DNA of 64,000 nucleotides from NCBI GenBank assembly GCA_038276395.1, contig JBBQAA010000030.1, forward strand, positions 21,807 to 85,806, written 5' to 3'. Shown here in pieces: positions 8,343 to 16,045 of this stretch (positions are counted from its first letter, which is position 1; the number at the start of each line of letters is the position of its first letter). The translations under genes and the position numbers were made by a program. The notes under the pieces were generated by a model. The model was not told the DNA's origin. It searched no databases and was given only the letters and a program-made list of their open reading frames with translations. Origin of the DNA: JBBQAA01 sp038276395 (lineage in GTDB: Bacteria; Actinomycetota; Thermoleophilia; Solirubrobacterales; Solirubrobacteraceae).

Positions 8343-9509
8343 TCACTTACCGGTCCTCGGGTTCAAGGCGTCCTGCAGACCGTCGCCGAGCAGATTGAAA
8401 GCCAGCACGGTGACGAGCAGCGCCAAGCCTGGGAAGAGCATGAACCACCAGGCCGTCGAGAAGATCGGCGTGGCGTCGGCGAGCATCGCGCCCCAGCTCG
8501 GCTGGGAGGGGTCGACCCCAACGCCGAGATAGGAGAGCGCGGCCTCGTAGAGGATGTTCTGGGGGATCACGAGCGTCGCATAGACGATGATCGGCGCAAC
8601 GAGGTTGGGCAGGATCTCCCGGAAGATGATGCGGGTGTTTGAGGCGCCGAGCGAGCGGGCCGCCTCGACGAACTCCTTCTCGCGCATGGAGAGGACCTGG
8701 CCGCGGATGATCCGCGCGATGTAGGGCCAACCCGTGATCGAGATGACGAAGATGACGACGCCGAGGCCCGGCTGGATGAGGGCGGTGTTCTTCCCGGTGA
8801 GGAAGCGGCTAACGAGCCCGAGGGCGACGATGACGAGGCCGACGATGCCCGCCGCGTAGAGCGAGCCGCGGCCGGCGGTCCGGCGCGACATGCGCACAGC
8901 GCCGAGAACTGCGAGCGCGACCATCACCACGAGGCCGAAGATGACCAGGTACACGCCGAAGTTGTGGGCGGGCACGCACCCGTTCCCGAGCGAACAGGCG
9001 GAGGCCAGGCCGATGCCGAAGAGCAGGATCGGGAAGGCGAGCAGGATGTCCATGCCCCGCGAGAGCAGCGTGTCGACCCAGCCGCGGTAGTAGCCGGCGA
9101 GCAGCCCGAACGCGATCCCGACGATGAGCAGCACCGCGGTAGAGATGAAGGCGACCTCGAGCGAGATGCGCGCGCCGTAGATGACCCGGGAGAAGACATC
9201 GCGCCCGAGCTGGTCCACGCCGAAGGGATGGATGGAGCTCGGCCCCGTCGGCGTGCCGAAGGAGTCGAGCGCCTTAGCGTTCGTGGCCTGCGGGTTCGGC
9301 GTGCCGAAGATCTTCGTGACGAGCGGCGCGAAGATCGCGGTGAGGATGAGCAGAACGATCACGACGAGGGCGACGAGCGCCACCTTGTCGGAGCGCAGCC
9401 GCCGCCAGAACAGCTCGAGGGGGGAGCGCGCGGCGATCTCGGCCGTCGACTCGGCCCCGGCGACCGCAGGCTCCTCCTCCTGCTGCAGAATCCCGGTGCC
9501 GGTGCTCAC
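8343..9509 (-). CDS. Oligopeptide ABC transporter permease (OppC/DppC type) with extra membrane insert
   Basis: The second permease, 388 residues against about 300 for the family. The N-terminal cytoplasmic part SPLELFWRRLRSDKVALVAL and the periplasmic HPFGVDQLGRDVFSRVIYGAR motif are standard, as is the EAA loop EFVEAARSLGASNTRIIFREILPN in pieces around residues 280-302. The extra length lies at about residues 170-245 and holds two added hydrophobic segments (about 185-205 and 217-236) separated by a basic loop. This is the first gene of the operon. The GTG start at 9509 follows a plausible promoter by about 40 nt. Confidence 0.93.
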   Translation of the reverse strand: MSTGTGILQQEEEPAVAGAESTAEIAARSPLELFWRRLRSDKVALVALVVIVLLILTAIFAPLVTKIFGTPNPQATNAKALDSFGTPTGPSSIHPFGVDQLGRDVFSRVIYGARISLEVAFISTAVLLIVGIAFGLLAGYYRGWVDTLLSRGMDILLAFPILLFGIGLASACSLGNGCVPAHNFGVYLVIFGLVVMVALAVLGAVRMSRRTAGRGSLYAAGIVGLVIVALGLVSRFLTGKNTALIQPGLGVVIFVISITGWPYIARIIRGQVLSMREKEFVEAARSLGASNTRIIFREILPNLVAPIIVYATLVIPQNILYEAALSYLGVGVDPSQPSWGAMLADATPIFSTAWWFMLFPGLALLVTVLAFNLLGDGLQDALNPRTGK

Positions 9510-9550
9510 CGGCGCGATCCCCGAAGGCCCCTGCTGCTCACTGGAGCGGC

Positions 9551-9579
9551 AGCGTAGCCGATTGTGAGGGCTCTGTAAT
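9551..9579 (-). promoter_or_regulatory. Likely promoter of the peptide transporter operon
   Basis: Reading the minus strand, ATTACA (-35, 4 of 6 consensus) is followed after 17 nt by TACGCT (-10). This would start transcription about 35 nt before the GTG of the first permease gene. It is the only well-spaced pair in the intergenic region. Confidence 0.4.
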
Positions 9580-9641
9580 CATCTTGGCCCAGTTGGCAGG
9601 GGCCTTGCGTACCGCTTGGCCATTAGGCTCGGAGCTCGCGA

Positions 9642-9715
<74 letters not shown>

Positions 9716-9740
9716 CTGGCCCCTCCGCGCTTCGGTTCTC

Positions 9741-10298
9741 TCAGCGGTCCGGGCGCTCCGGGTAGACGTCGTCGATCGTCGTCAGCGCGACGTAGGGCGC
9801 GCCCGCCGCCGCCTCGATCGCCGCGGCGCCGCCGGCCAGCCGGTCGCAGATCGCGAGCACGCCGCAGACGTGACGCTCCTCCTGCGCGAGCGCCTCGAGC
9901 GCGCGGACGGTCGACCCGCCCGTGGTCACGACGTCCTCGACGACGAGGCAGGTGTCCTCGTCGCTCAGCTCCGGCCCCTCGATCCGGCGCGCCAGCCCGT
10001 GGGCCTTGGCCTCCTTGCGCACGAAGAAGGCCTTGACCTCCGCGCCGCCCGCCAGCGCGGCGCAGGCGATCGGGTCGGCGCCCATCGTCATGCCGCCGAC
10101 GGCGCTGGCGCCGAGCCGCTCCGCCTCGGCGGCGACGAGCGCCGCGAGCGCGGCGAAGCCCGCCGGGCGGAGGATCGCGCGCTTGGCGTCGATCAGGTAC
10201 TGCGCGGTTGCGCCCGAGGTGAGCGTGACCTCGCCGATGACGAGCGCGTGGGCACGGAGCTCGGCGATGAGGGTCTCCCGGTGCGCGGTGAGGTCCAC
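9741..10298 (-). CDS. pyrE: Orotate phosphoribosyltransferase
   Basis: PyrE joins orotate to PRPP to make orotidine 5'-monophosphate in pyrimidine synthesis. The 185-residue protein has the PRPP-binding signature CLVVEDVVTTGGSTVRAL near residue 120, the FFVRKEAKAHGLARRIEG loop with catalytic lysines, and the N-terminal GEVTLTSGATAQYLIDAKRAIL substrate segment in two parts. I chose the GTG at 10298 because CATAAT, a good -10, ends 7 nt upstream. The rest of the pyrimidine pathway is not in the window. Confidence 0.95.
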   Translation of the reverse strand: MDLTAHRETLIAELRAHALVIGEVTLTSGATAQYLIDAKRAILRPAGFAALAALVAAEAERLGASAVGGMTMGADPIACAALAGGAEVKAFFVRKEAKAHGLARRIEGPELSDEDTCLVVEDVVTTGGSTVRALEALAQEERHVCGVLAICDRLAGGAAAIEAAAGAPYVALTTIDDVYPERPDR

Positions 10299-10305
10299 CC
10301 GCCGG

Positions 10306-10313
10306 ATTATGCT
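10306..10313. promoter_or_regulatory. Overlapping divergent -10 elements (pyrE / small membrane protein)
   Basis: On the minus strand CATAAT (10311-10306) lies 7 nt before the pyrE GTG. On the plus strand TATGCT (10308-10313) lies 7 nt before GTG 10321. The two hexamers overlap, so one melted region could serve both directions. No clear -35 is seen for either. Confidence 0.4.
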
Positions 10314-10320
10314 GCCCGCC

Positions 10321-10656
10321 GTGATCGAGAGGGTGCTCCGGACCGTCGCGATCGTGGCCTCCCTGCTCGTCCTCGTGTCCTTCGGGCTGTTCGCCGTCGA
10401 CGAGTTCCGCGGCGCCTCGGCCGCCGAGCAGTCCCAGGTCACGGGGGTCAGGGACACGACGCTGCCGAGCGGCACGAACCGCAAGCAGCCGCGGCGATTC
10501 ATCGACGGCGCGGCGCGCGTGCTGCTGAAGCCCTTCTCCTTCGCGGCGCCGTCCGGCTCGCGCTGGGCCTCGCGCGGGCTGCCGACCGCGCTCGCGCTGT
10601 TCGTCTACGGCTTCGGCCTCGCCTACCTCGCGCGCGCGGCCAAGGGCCTGCCGTAG
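10321..10656 (+). CDS. Small membrane protein of unknown function
   Basis: A 111-residue protein with two predicted transmembrane helices: TVAIVASLLVLVSFGLFAV near the N-terminus and TALALFVYGFGLAYLARAA at the C-terminus. Between them is a basic, Gly/Ser/Thr-rich loop of about 55 residues (SGTNRKQPRRFIDGAARVLL). It is divergent from pyrE. An in-frame ATG at 10309 would add four residues, but it sits inside the likely -10, so I prefer GTG 10321. I know no function for it. Confidence 0.65.
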   Translation: MIERVLRTVAIVASLLVLVSFGLFAVDEFRGASAAEQSQVTGVRDTTLPSGTNRKQPRRFIDGAARVLLKPFSFAAPSGSRWASRGLPTALALFVYGFGLAYLARAAKGLP

Positions 10657-10751
10657 CCCGGGCCCCGCGGCCTACCGGAAGGAACGAGGATGCGGACGCG
10701 CGGCGAGCGGCTGCAGCATTCGGCCCCGGGAGGGGCTCTCAAGCGACAGCC

Positions 10752-10788
10752 GGCGCGAGGCCCCGGCGCTCGCCCCGCGCCTCGCGCC
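10752..10788. terminator. Bidirectional terminator hairpin
   Basis: A perfect 10-bp inverted repeat, GGCGCGAGGC and its complement, with a 17-nt loop, lies between two convergent genes (small membrane protein and L,D-transpeptidase). No T-run follows, as is common in high-GC actinobacteria. The rest of the 229-nt gap shows nothing else. Confidence 0.6.
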
Positions 10789-10885
10789 TCGTCCCTGCTT
10801 CCTTCATAGCCCGAGTCGTCGCGAGCGCCCCGACCCGCGGTCGGTGGCGGGCCGCACGGCGACCGACAGCAACCCCAGCGAGCGC

Positions 10886-11896
10886 TTAATAGAACGTGTC
10901 CACGGGCGTGCCGTAGCGGATCCAGTCGTAGACCCTGAGCGACTCGGGGATCGGGATCCGCAGGCAGCCGTGGCTGGCCGGGTAGGTGGGCACGTCGGCG
11001 TAGCCGTGGACGGCGTAGCCCCGGATGAAGTAGCTCGAGTTGACCATCCCCTCGGAGTTCGTCCCGATCGTCCGCCGGTACACCGTGAAATGCCCGAGCA
11101 CGGTGGGGGTCGACGGCTTGCCCGAGGAGAGCGGCAGGACCGCGTAGGGCTTGCCGTTCGCGTTCACGAGCGCCAGCACCTGGTGGGCCAGATCCCCCTC
11201 GACGTGGCGGCCGTGGGAGGGGAAGCGCACGCGGTAGGCGCCGCGGCCGGCGATCAGGTCATTGAGGATCCCCGCGTCCGGGGCCGAGATGCGCGGGAGG
11301 CCGTTGACCTTGCGGAAGGCGAGCAGCGCGCGGAAGGTGCGCGCGTCCATGAAGCCGGTCTGCGAGACGGCGTAGTGCAGGCGCGCCAGCCCGCGCTGGT
11401 AGAGCGTGGCGACCGGGCGGGCGAACGACGTCGGTGAGAAGGCGCCCACGCGCAGCGAGCGCGAGTGCGCGCGCTTCGTCCGCGCGATGACGCCGATCCG
11501 GCCGGGCTCGTTCGTCCTGACGAAGACCGAGAAACGCCCGCTGCCGTGGGGGCCGCGATGCAGCGGGACCGTCCGCACGAGGAAGGCCTTGCCGTCGCTG
11601 TAGCCGTGAATCCGGACCTTCACGTGCCCCACGTAGTGCGGCGCGTAGCCGCGCACGAGGAAGGGCCGCCCAGCGAGCGCGAGCGCGTGGCCCCGCGAGC
11701 GCAGCGGATGGATCATGCGCAGGGAGAGCGGGCCGGTGCGGCGGATGACCGGCTTGGGCTTGGGGGCCGGCTTCGGCTTCGGCGCCGGCACCGGCGGCAG
11801 GGGGGTCCTCGCCGGCGCGGCCGCGAGTGCGGAGCCGGCGGGCAGGAGGGCGAGGACGGCGATGAGAGCAGGGAGTTTGCGCATGAGGTCGCGCAA
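10886..11896 (-). CDS. L,D-transpeptidase (YkuD family), secreted
   Basis: A 336-residue exported protein likely to make 3-3 cross-links in peptidoglycan or attach proteins to it. A signal peptide (MRKLPALIAVLALLPAGSALA) is followed by a Pro/Lys linker rich in PKP repeats. A central segment (about residues 165-215) resembles a peptidoglycan-binding helical domain (TLYQRGLARLHYAVSQTGFMD, FRKVNGLPR). The C-terminal catalytic domain has YAVHGYADVP and SHGCLRIP, where the Cys is the nucleophile. The start may be ATG 11896 or the in-frame ATG 11884. It ends facing the terminator hairpin and lies 19 nt after the CPBP gene. Confidence 0.93.
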   Translation of the reverse strand: MRDLMRKLPALIAVLALLPAGSALAAAPARTPLPPVPAPKPKPAPKPKPVIRRTGPLSLRMIHPLRSRGHALALAGRPFLVRGYAPHYVGHVKVRIHGYSDGKAFLVRTVPLHRGPHGSGRFSVFVRTNEPGRIGVIARTKRAHSRSLRVGAFSPTSFARPVATLYQRGLARLHYAVSQTGFMDARTFRALLAFRKVNGLPRISAPDAGILNDLIAGRGAYRVRFPSHGRHVEGDLAHQVLALVNANGKPYAVLPLSSGKPSTPTVLGHFTVYRRTIGTNSEGMVNSSYFIRGYAVHGYADVPTYPASHGCLRIPIPESLRVYDWIRYGTPVDTFY

Positions 11897-11915
11897 ACGA
11901 TAAACGAGGCGGGCC

Positions 11916-12731
11916 TCAATTCCCAGCCGCCACCGCCCGCGGGGCGCTGAGCGGGCGCAGCGCGAGCGCGAGGACGACGAGCACGACGAGGGCCAGCGGC
12001 ACGATCTGCCAGCTCCAGCCGACGAGCACGCCGTAGGCGATCGAGTTGTTCGTCGCGTGCACGCCGATGCCCGGGAGGATGGAGCGCGTCCGCGCGCGCA
12101 GCAGGCAGAGCGCGAAGCCGAGGAAGGCCAGCTCGGGCAGGAGCTTGACGGGCGTCGAGGAGAGGTGCACGGCGCCGAAGACGAGCCCGACGACGAGCGC
12201 CGCGCCGAGCACGCCGAGCCTCGGCGCGAGCACGCCGTAGCCGAAGCCGCGGAAGAAGAACTCCTCGGCGACCGGGGCCACGAGGCAGACGAGCACGCCG
12301 ACGAGCGCGATCGCGAGCCCGTGCTGGGTGACGCCGAGCTCGTTGAAGATGTTCTTCTGCTGGCCGCCCGGGCCCACGACGGCGTTCCACACGAAGGCGA
12401 ACGCGAAGTAGGCGGCGATGGCCGTGAGCGCCCAGCCGAATCCCGCGCGGACGGAGGTCCGGCGCAGGCCGAAGGAGGCGAGGCGCACTCGCCCGGGAAC
12501 GGCGCGGTCGGCGAGGAATAGAGCGGCGCCGACGAACGAGGCGTCCTGGATCAGGTTCTCGACGACGTTGACCGCGCCCCGGTCGCGCCCGGCGACGTCG
12601 AGCCCCGCCGCGGCCATGAGGCCGACGACGAGAAAGGAGACGACGAGCAGGACCCCGATCGCCAGCCCCATCCCCGCGGGGGCGAGCCAGAGCGGCCAGT
12701 CGGGGGCCTCGGGATCGGGCGCGATGGGCAC
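11916..12731 (-). CDS. CPBP family intramembrane metalloprotease
   Basis: A 271-residue polytopic membrane protein of the CPBP (Rce1-like) group. The catalytic motifs are all present: AEEFFFRGF (EExxxR), VFGAVH (FxxxH) and GVHATNN (HxxxN/B). About eight hydrophobic segments can be seen. Bacterial members process small peptides or act in stress and immunity functions, but the substrate here is unknown. It lies between the L,D-transpeptidase and a HAD hydrolase, all on the minus strand. Confidence 0.92.
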   Translation of the reverse strand: MPIAPDPEAPDWPLWLAPAGMGLAIGVLLVVSFLVVGLMAAAGLDVAGRDRGAVNVVENLIQDASFVGAALFLADRAVPGRVRLASFGLRRTSVRAGFGWALTAIAAYFAFAFVWNAVVGPGGQQKNIFNELGVTQHGLAIALVGVLVCLVAPVAEEFFFRGFGYGVLAPRLGVLGAALVVGLVFGAVHLSSTPVKLLPELAFLGFALCLLRARTRSILPGIGVHATNNSIAYGVLVGWSWQIVPLALVVLVVLALALRPLSAPRAVAAGN

Positions 12732-12744
12732 GGCGACGCGGAGG

Positions 12745-13446
12745 CTACGCCGCGGGCGGGAGCTCCCACGGCGCCGAGAGCTCGCGCAGCGTGGCGATCG
12801 TGCGCACGCCCCACGTGCGGGCCCGACCGCCGTCGCGGCGCAGGAGCACCGGCTCGATCCCCGCCGCGTGGGCGCCGAGCACGTCGTGCTCCTCGGAGTC
12901 CCCCACGTGGAGCGCCTGGGCCGGAGCGGCGCCCAGGCGCGCGAGCGCGTGGCGGAAAAGCTCGGGGTCGGGCTTCGAGCGGCCCTCGGGCGCCGAGGCG
13001 AGGACGGCGTCGAAGCAGTCCCGCAGGCCGAGCGCGGTGAGCACCTCGGGCAGCGCGGCGTCCCAGTTGGAGACGACCGCGAGCCGGATCCCGCGCGCCC
13101 GCAGATCGGCGAGCACCGCCGGGACCTCCGCGTAGGCGCGCCACTCGATCGCCGCGAGGAGCGCCGCGGTGGCGCACGCCGGATCGACGCGCCCGCCGAG
13201 CGCGCGCGCGACCTCGGCGCCGCAGCGCGCGCGCAGCGCGGCGACGCTCGTGGCGTCCCGCCCCTCCTCGTGGTGGCGGCGGTAGAAGGCGATCTCGGCG
13301 CGCATCGCGTCGCCCGCGTCCCTCGCCCCCACGTCCACGCCCGTGCGCGCGATGAGCTCGGCGCGGAGGCGGGGCGCCGGGTCCGCGAAGGTCACGAGCG
13401 TGCCGAAGGCGTCGAGCAGGACAGCGGCGGGAAGCGGCGCGGCCAC
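12745..13446 (-). CDS. HAD-superfamily hydrolase
   Basis: A 233-residue phosphatase-like protein. Motif I is LLDAFGTLV (nucleophile Asp), motif II is AVVSNWD, motif III Lys is in EGRSKPDPELFRHAL and motif IV is HVGDSEEHDVLGAHAAGIEPVLL. A helical cap lies between motifs I and II. The GTG start at 13446 has AGGA about 8 nt upstream; an ATG at 13494 is also open but reaches close to the divergent penicillin-binding protein. The substrate cannot be inferred. Confidence 0.9.
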   Translation of the reverse strand: MAAPLPAAVLLDAFGTLVTFADPAPRLRAELIARTGVDVGARDAGDAMRAEIAFYRRHHEEGRDATSVAALRARCGAEVARALGGRVDPACATAALLAAIEWRAYAEVPAVLADLRARGIRLAVVSNWDAALPEVLTALGLRDCFDAVLASAPEGRSKPDPELFRHALARLGAAPAQALHVGDSEEHDVLGAHAAGIEPVLLRRDGGRARTWGVRTIATLRELSAPWELPPAA

Positions 13447-13524
13447 GGTGGGATCCTGCCACGGGAAGGACCCGGAGGCGACGGGCCGAACCACCCCCCG
13501 GGGCTACCCTTTCGACCACCGCCC

Positions 13525-15765
13525 GTGAGCCGCCGCGAACGACAGAGGCGCCAGAGGCGCCGGCACGGCCGTCCCGCGTTCCGCGGGCTGATCGTCGGCG
13601 CGGTGGTCCTCTTCTCGGTCGTCGGCCTCGGCGCCCTCGGGGTGGTGGGCTGGGTCGTCTCGGTGGCGGACTCCGCGCCCTCGCTGAACTCCCTGAAGCC
13701 GCTCGACGAGGGCTCGAACTCCATCGTCTACACCGCCGACGGCAAGCGCCTCGGCTTCATCCAGTCGCTCATCCTGCGTGGCCCGATCGGCGATCCGGAC
13801 ATCCCCCGGGTCATCAAGCAGGCCACGGTGGCGATCGAGGACCGCCGCTTCTACCAGCACAAGGGGGTCGACTACGAGGGCGTCGTGCGCGCCGCCGTGC
13901 GCAACCTCACGAGCCACAAGACCGTGCAGGGCGGCTCGACCCTGACGATGCAGCTCGTGCGGAACATCTACCTGCCCGACGAGCGCTCGAAGAAGTCCTT
14001 CACGCGCAAGATCCGCGAGGCGAAGCTCGCCGAGCAGCTCGAGTCGCGCCACCCGGGGCGCGCGGGCAAGAACTGGATCCTCGACAAGTACCTGAACTCG
14101 GTGCCCTACGGCACGGTGGGCGGCCAGACCGCGGTCGGGATCGAGGCGGCCTCGCGGATGTTCTTCGACAAGCGTGCCCGCGACCTCACGCTGCCCCAGG
14201 CCGCGCTCCTCGCCGGCCTCCCCCAGGCCCCGAGCGCCTACAACGCCTTCCTGAACCCGCAGGGGGCCTTCGACCGGCGCGGCGAGGTGCTGGCGGCGAT
14301 GCTCAAGGCGAGGATGATCACGCCGGTGCAGTACGCCCAGGCGGTCCGCGCCAAGCTCGGCGTACGGCCCAACCACTTCTACACGGGCCGCCGGGAGCAG
14401 TACTTCTTCGACTACGTGCGCGGCGAGCTCTTCCAGCGCTACGGCGTCCGCGCCGTGCGCCAGGGCGGCCTGAGGATCTACACGACGATCGACCTGAAGA
14501 AGCAGGAGCAGGCCCGCCAGGCGATCGCCGGCCAGCTCAACGAGGCGGGGGACCCGGCCTCGGCGATCGTCACGCTCGACCCGAAGACCGGCCACATCCT
14601 CGCGATGGCCTCCTCGGAGTCCTACGGGCGGACGAAGTTCAACTACGCGACCCAGGCCCACCGCCAGCCGGGATCGACGTTCAAGGTCATGGTGCTGGCG
14701 GCCGCCCTCTCCAAGGGGATCGACCCGGCCTCGACCTACTACAGCTCCCATGAGCTCGCCCCGGGCTGGCTGCCCGGCTACCCGACCTACGGGGTCTCGA
14801 CCTACGAGCACACCTACGGCGGGTCGGAGAACCTCGTGACGGCGACGGTCAAGTCGGATAACACCGTGTTCGCGCAGCTCGACGCCGACGTCGGCCCCGA
14901 GGCGGTCCGCGAGGCGGCCTACAAGCTCGGGATCACGACCCACCTCGACGCCTACCCGGCCGAGGGGCTCGGCGGCCTGAAGCTCGGGGTCTCGCCGCTC
15001 GAGATGACGCGGGCCTACGCGACGGTCGCCAACCACGGCGTGCGCACGACGCCCACGGCCATCCTGCGGGTCGTGCACCCGAACGGGAAGGTCGACGACG
15101 TCGGGCGCCCCAGGCCCGTGCGCGTCTACCCGGACGGCCTGACCTACGAGATCACGAAGATCCTCAAGGACAACATCCAGATGGGCACGGGCACGGCCGC
15201 CAACTACGGCTGCCCCGCGGCCGGCAAGACGGGAACCACCTCGGACTTCAAGGACGCGTGGTTCGTCGGCTTCACCCCCGCGCTGACGACGGCGGTGTGG
15301 GTCGGCTATCCCAACCCGCCGATCCCGATGCGCGACGTCCACGGCATCGAGGTCCAGGGCGGATCCTTCCCGGCGCGGATCTGGCACGACTACATGAACG
15401 TCGCCCACGGCTCGGCCTGCGACGACTTCCCGCCCCCGACGACGCCCTTCGTCTCCTCGCCGTTCTTCGGCCGCTACGCCCGCACCGGCACGGCGACCTC
15501 GAAGAACGGCTACGGCTACGGCCAGAACGGCTACGGCACCCCGGCCGCGCCCGGGAGCGGCGCGACGACGCCGAACGGCGGGGCCGCCCCGACGCCGGGG
15601 CAGACGACGACCCCGAACCCGAAGGCGACGCCGGGCGGGACGACCGGGAACCCCAACTACAACAACCCGAACCTCTACGAGACCCCGCCGAGCACGGGCG
15701 GCACGCCCGCCGGGGGGAACGGGCACAGCGGGGGCGGCGGCGCGGGCGCCCCAAAGAAGCACTGA
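13525..15765 (+). CDS. Class A penicillin-binding protein (glycosyltransferase-transpeptidase)
   Basis: A bifunctional peptidoglycan synthase of 746 residues. A short basic N-terminus precedes one transmembrane helix (about 20-47). The GT51 domain has EDRRFYQHKG (catalytic Glu about 105) and QGGSTLTMQL (135-144). The transpeptidase domain has SxxK as STFK (384-387), SDN (444-446) and KTGT (568-571). The C-terminal 90 or so residues are a low-complexity Gly/Pro/Thr/Asn tail that ends GAPKKH, probably within the cell wall. The GTG start lies 14 nt after TACCCT, a -10-like hexamer. The frame is open far upstream, but that region is the antisense of the HAD gene. Confidence 0.96.
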   Translation: MSRRERQRRQRRRHGRPAFRGLIVGAVVLFSVVGLGALGVVGWVVSVADSAPSLNSLKPLDEGSNSIVYTADGKRLGFIQSLILRGPIGDPDIPRVIKQATVAIEDRRFYQHKGVDYEGVVRAAVRNLTSHKTVQGGSTLTMQLVRNIYLPDERSKKSFTRKIREAKLAEQLESRHPGRAGKNWILDKYLNSVPYGTVGGQTAVGIEAASRMFFDKRARDLTLPQAALLAGLPQAPSAYNAFLNPQGAFDRRGEVLAAMLKARMITPVQYAQAVRAKLGVRPNHFYTGRREQYFFDYVRGELFQRYGVRAVRQGGLRIYTTIDLKKQEQARQAIAGQLNEAGDPASAIVTLDPKTGHILAMASSESYGRTKFNYATQAHRQPGSTFKVMVLAAALSKGIDPASTYYSSHELAPGWLPGYPTYGVSTYEHTYGGSENLVTATVKSDNTVFAQLDADVGPEAVREAAYKLGITTHLDAYPAEGLGGLKLGVSPLEMTRAYATVANHGVRTTPTAILRVVHPNGKVDDVGRPRPVRVYPDGLTYEITKILKDNIQMGTGTAANYGCPAAGKTGTTSDFKDAWFVGFTPALTTAVWVGYPNPPIPMRDVHGIEVQGGSFPARIWHDYMNVAHGSACDDFPPPTTPFVSSPFFGRYARTGTATSKNGYGYGQNGYGTPAAPGSGATTPNGGAAPTPGQTTTPNPKATPGGTTGNPNYNNPNLYETPPSTGGTPAGGNGHSGGGGAGAPKKH

Positions 15766-15811
15766 GGCCGGTGGCGCCGCCGTCGCGCGGGCGCATCCCC
15801 CAGCGCGCGTG

Positions 15812-15817
15812 TAGCCT
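15812..15817 (+). promoter_or_regulatory. -10-like hexamer for infA (near-leaderless)
   Basis: TAGCCT ends 9 nt before the infA ATG, so the transcript would start only a few bases from the start codon. There is no Shine-Dalgarno between them, which supports a leaderless mRNA. Confidence 0.4.
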
Positions 15818-15826
15818 TTCCCACCG

Positions 15827-16045
15827 ATGGCCAAGGAAGAGAAGATCGAGCTGGAGGGTGAGGTCGTGGAGGCCCTGCCCAACGCGATGTTCCGCGTGAA
15901 GCTCGACAACGACCACCTCGTGCTCGGGCACGTCGCGGGCAAGATGCGCCGCTTCCGCATCCGCATCCTGCCGGGCGACCGCGTGCGTGTGGAGCTCTCG
16001 CCCTACGACCTCGACCGGGCCCGCATCGTCTACCGCCACCGGTAG
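15827..16045 (+). CDS. infA: Translation initiation factor IF-1
   Basis: IF-1 binds the ribosomal A site during initiation. The 72-residue OB-fold protein is full length and matches the family closely: MAKEEKIELEGEVVEALPNA at the N-terminus, then FRVKLDN, GHVAGKMRRFRIRI and LSPYDLDRARIVYR. In most bacteria infA sits in the ribosomal-protein cluster near rpmJ; here it stands between a penicillin-binding protein and thiL. The end of the gene overlaps the only canonical start that gives a full-length ThiL. Confidence 0.97.
   Translation: MAKEEKIELEGEVVEALPNAMFRVKLDNDHLVLGHVAGKMRRFRIRILPGDRVRVELSPYDLDRARIVYRHR

Noticed and set aside
12418..13524. Upstream extension of the penicillin-binding protein
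   Set aside because: It overlaps the CPBP and HAD genes and carries no domain; the membrane anchor begins at the GTG 13525 form.
13504..15966. An 820-codon open frame antisense to the penicillin-binding protein
   Set aside because: It is low-complexity Arg/Val/Asp/Gly sequence and mirrors codon bias of the true gene.
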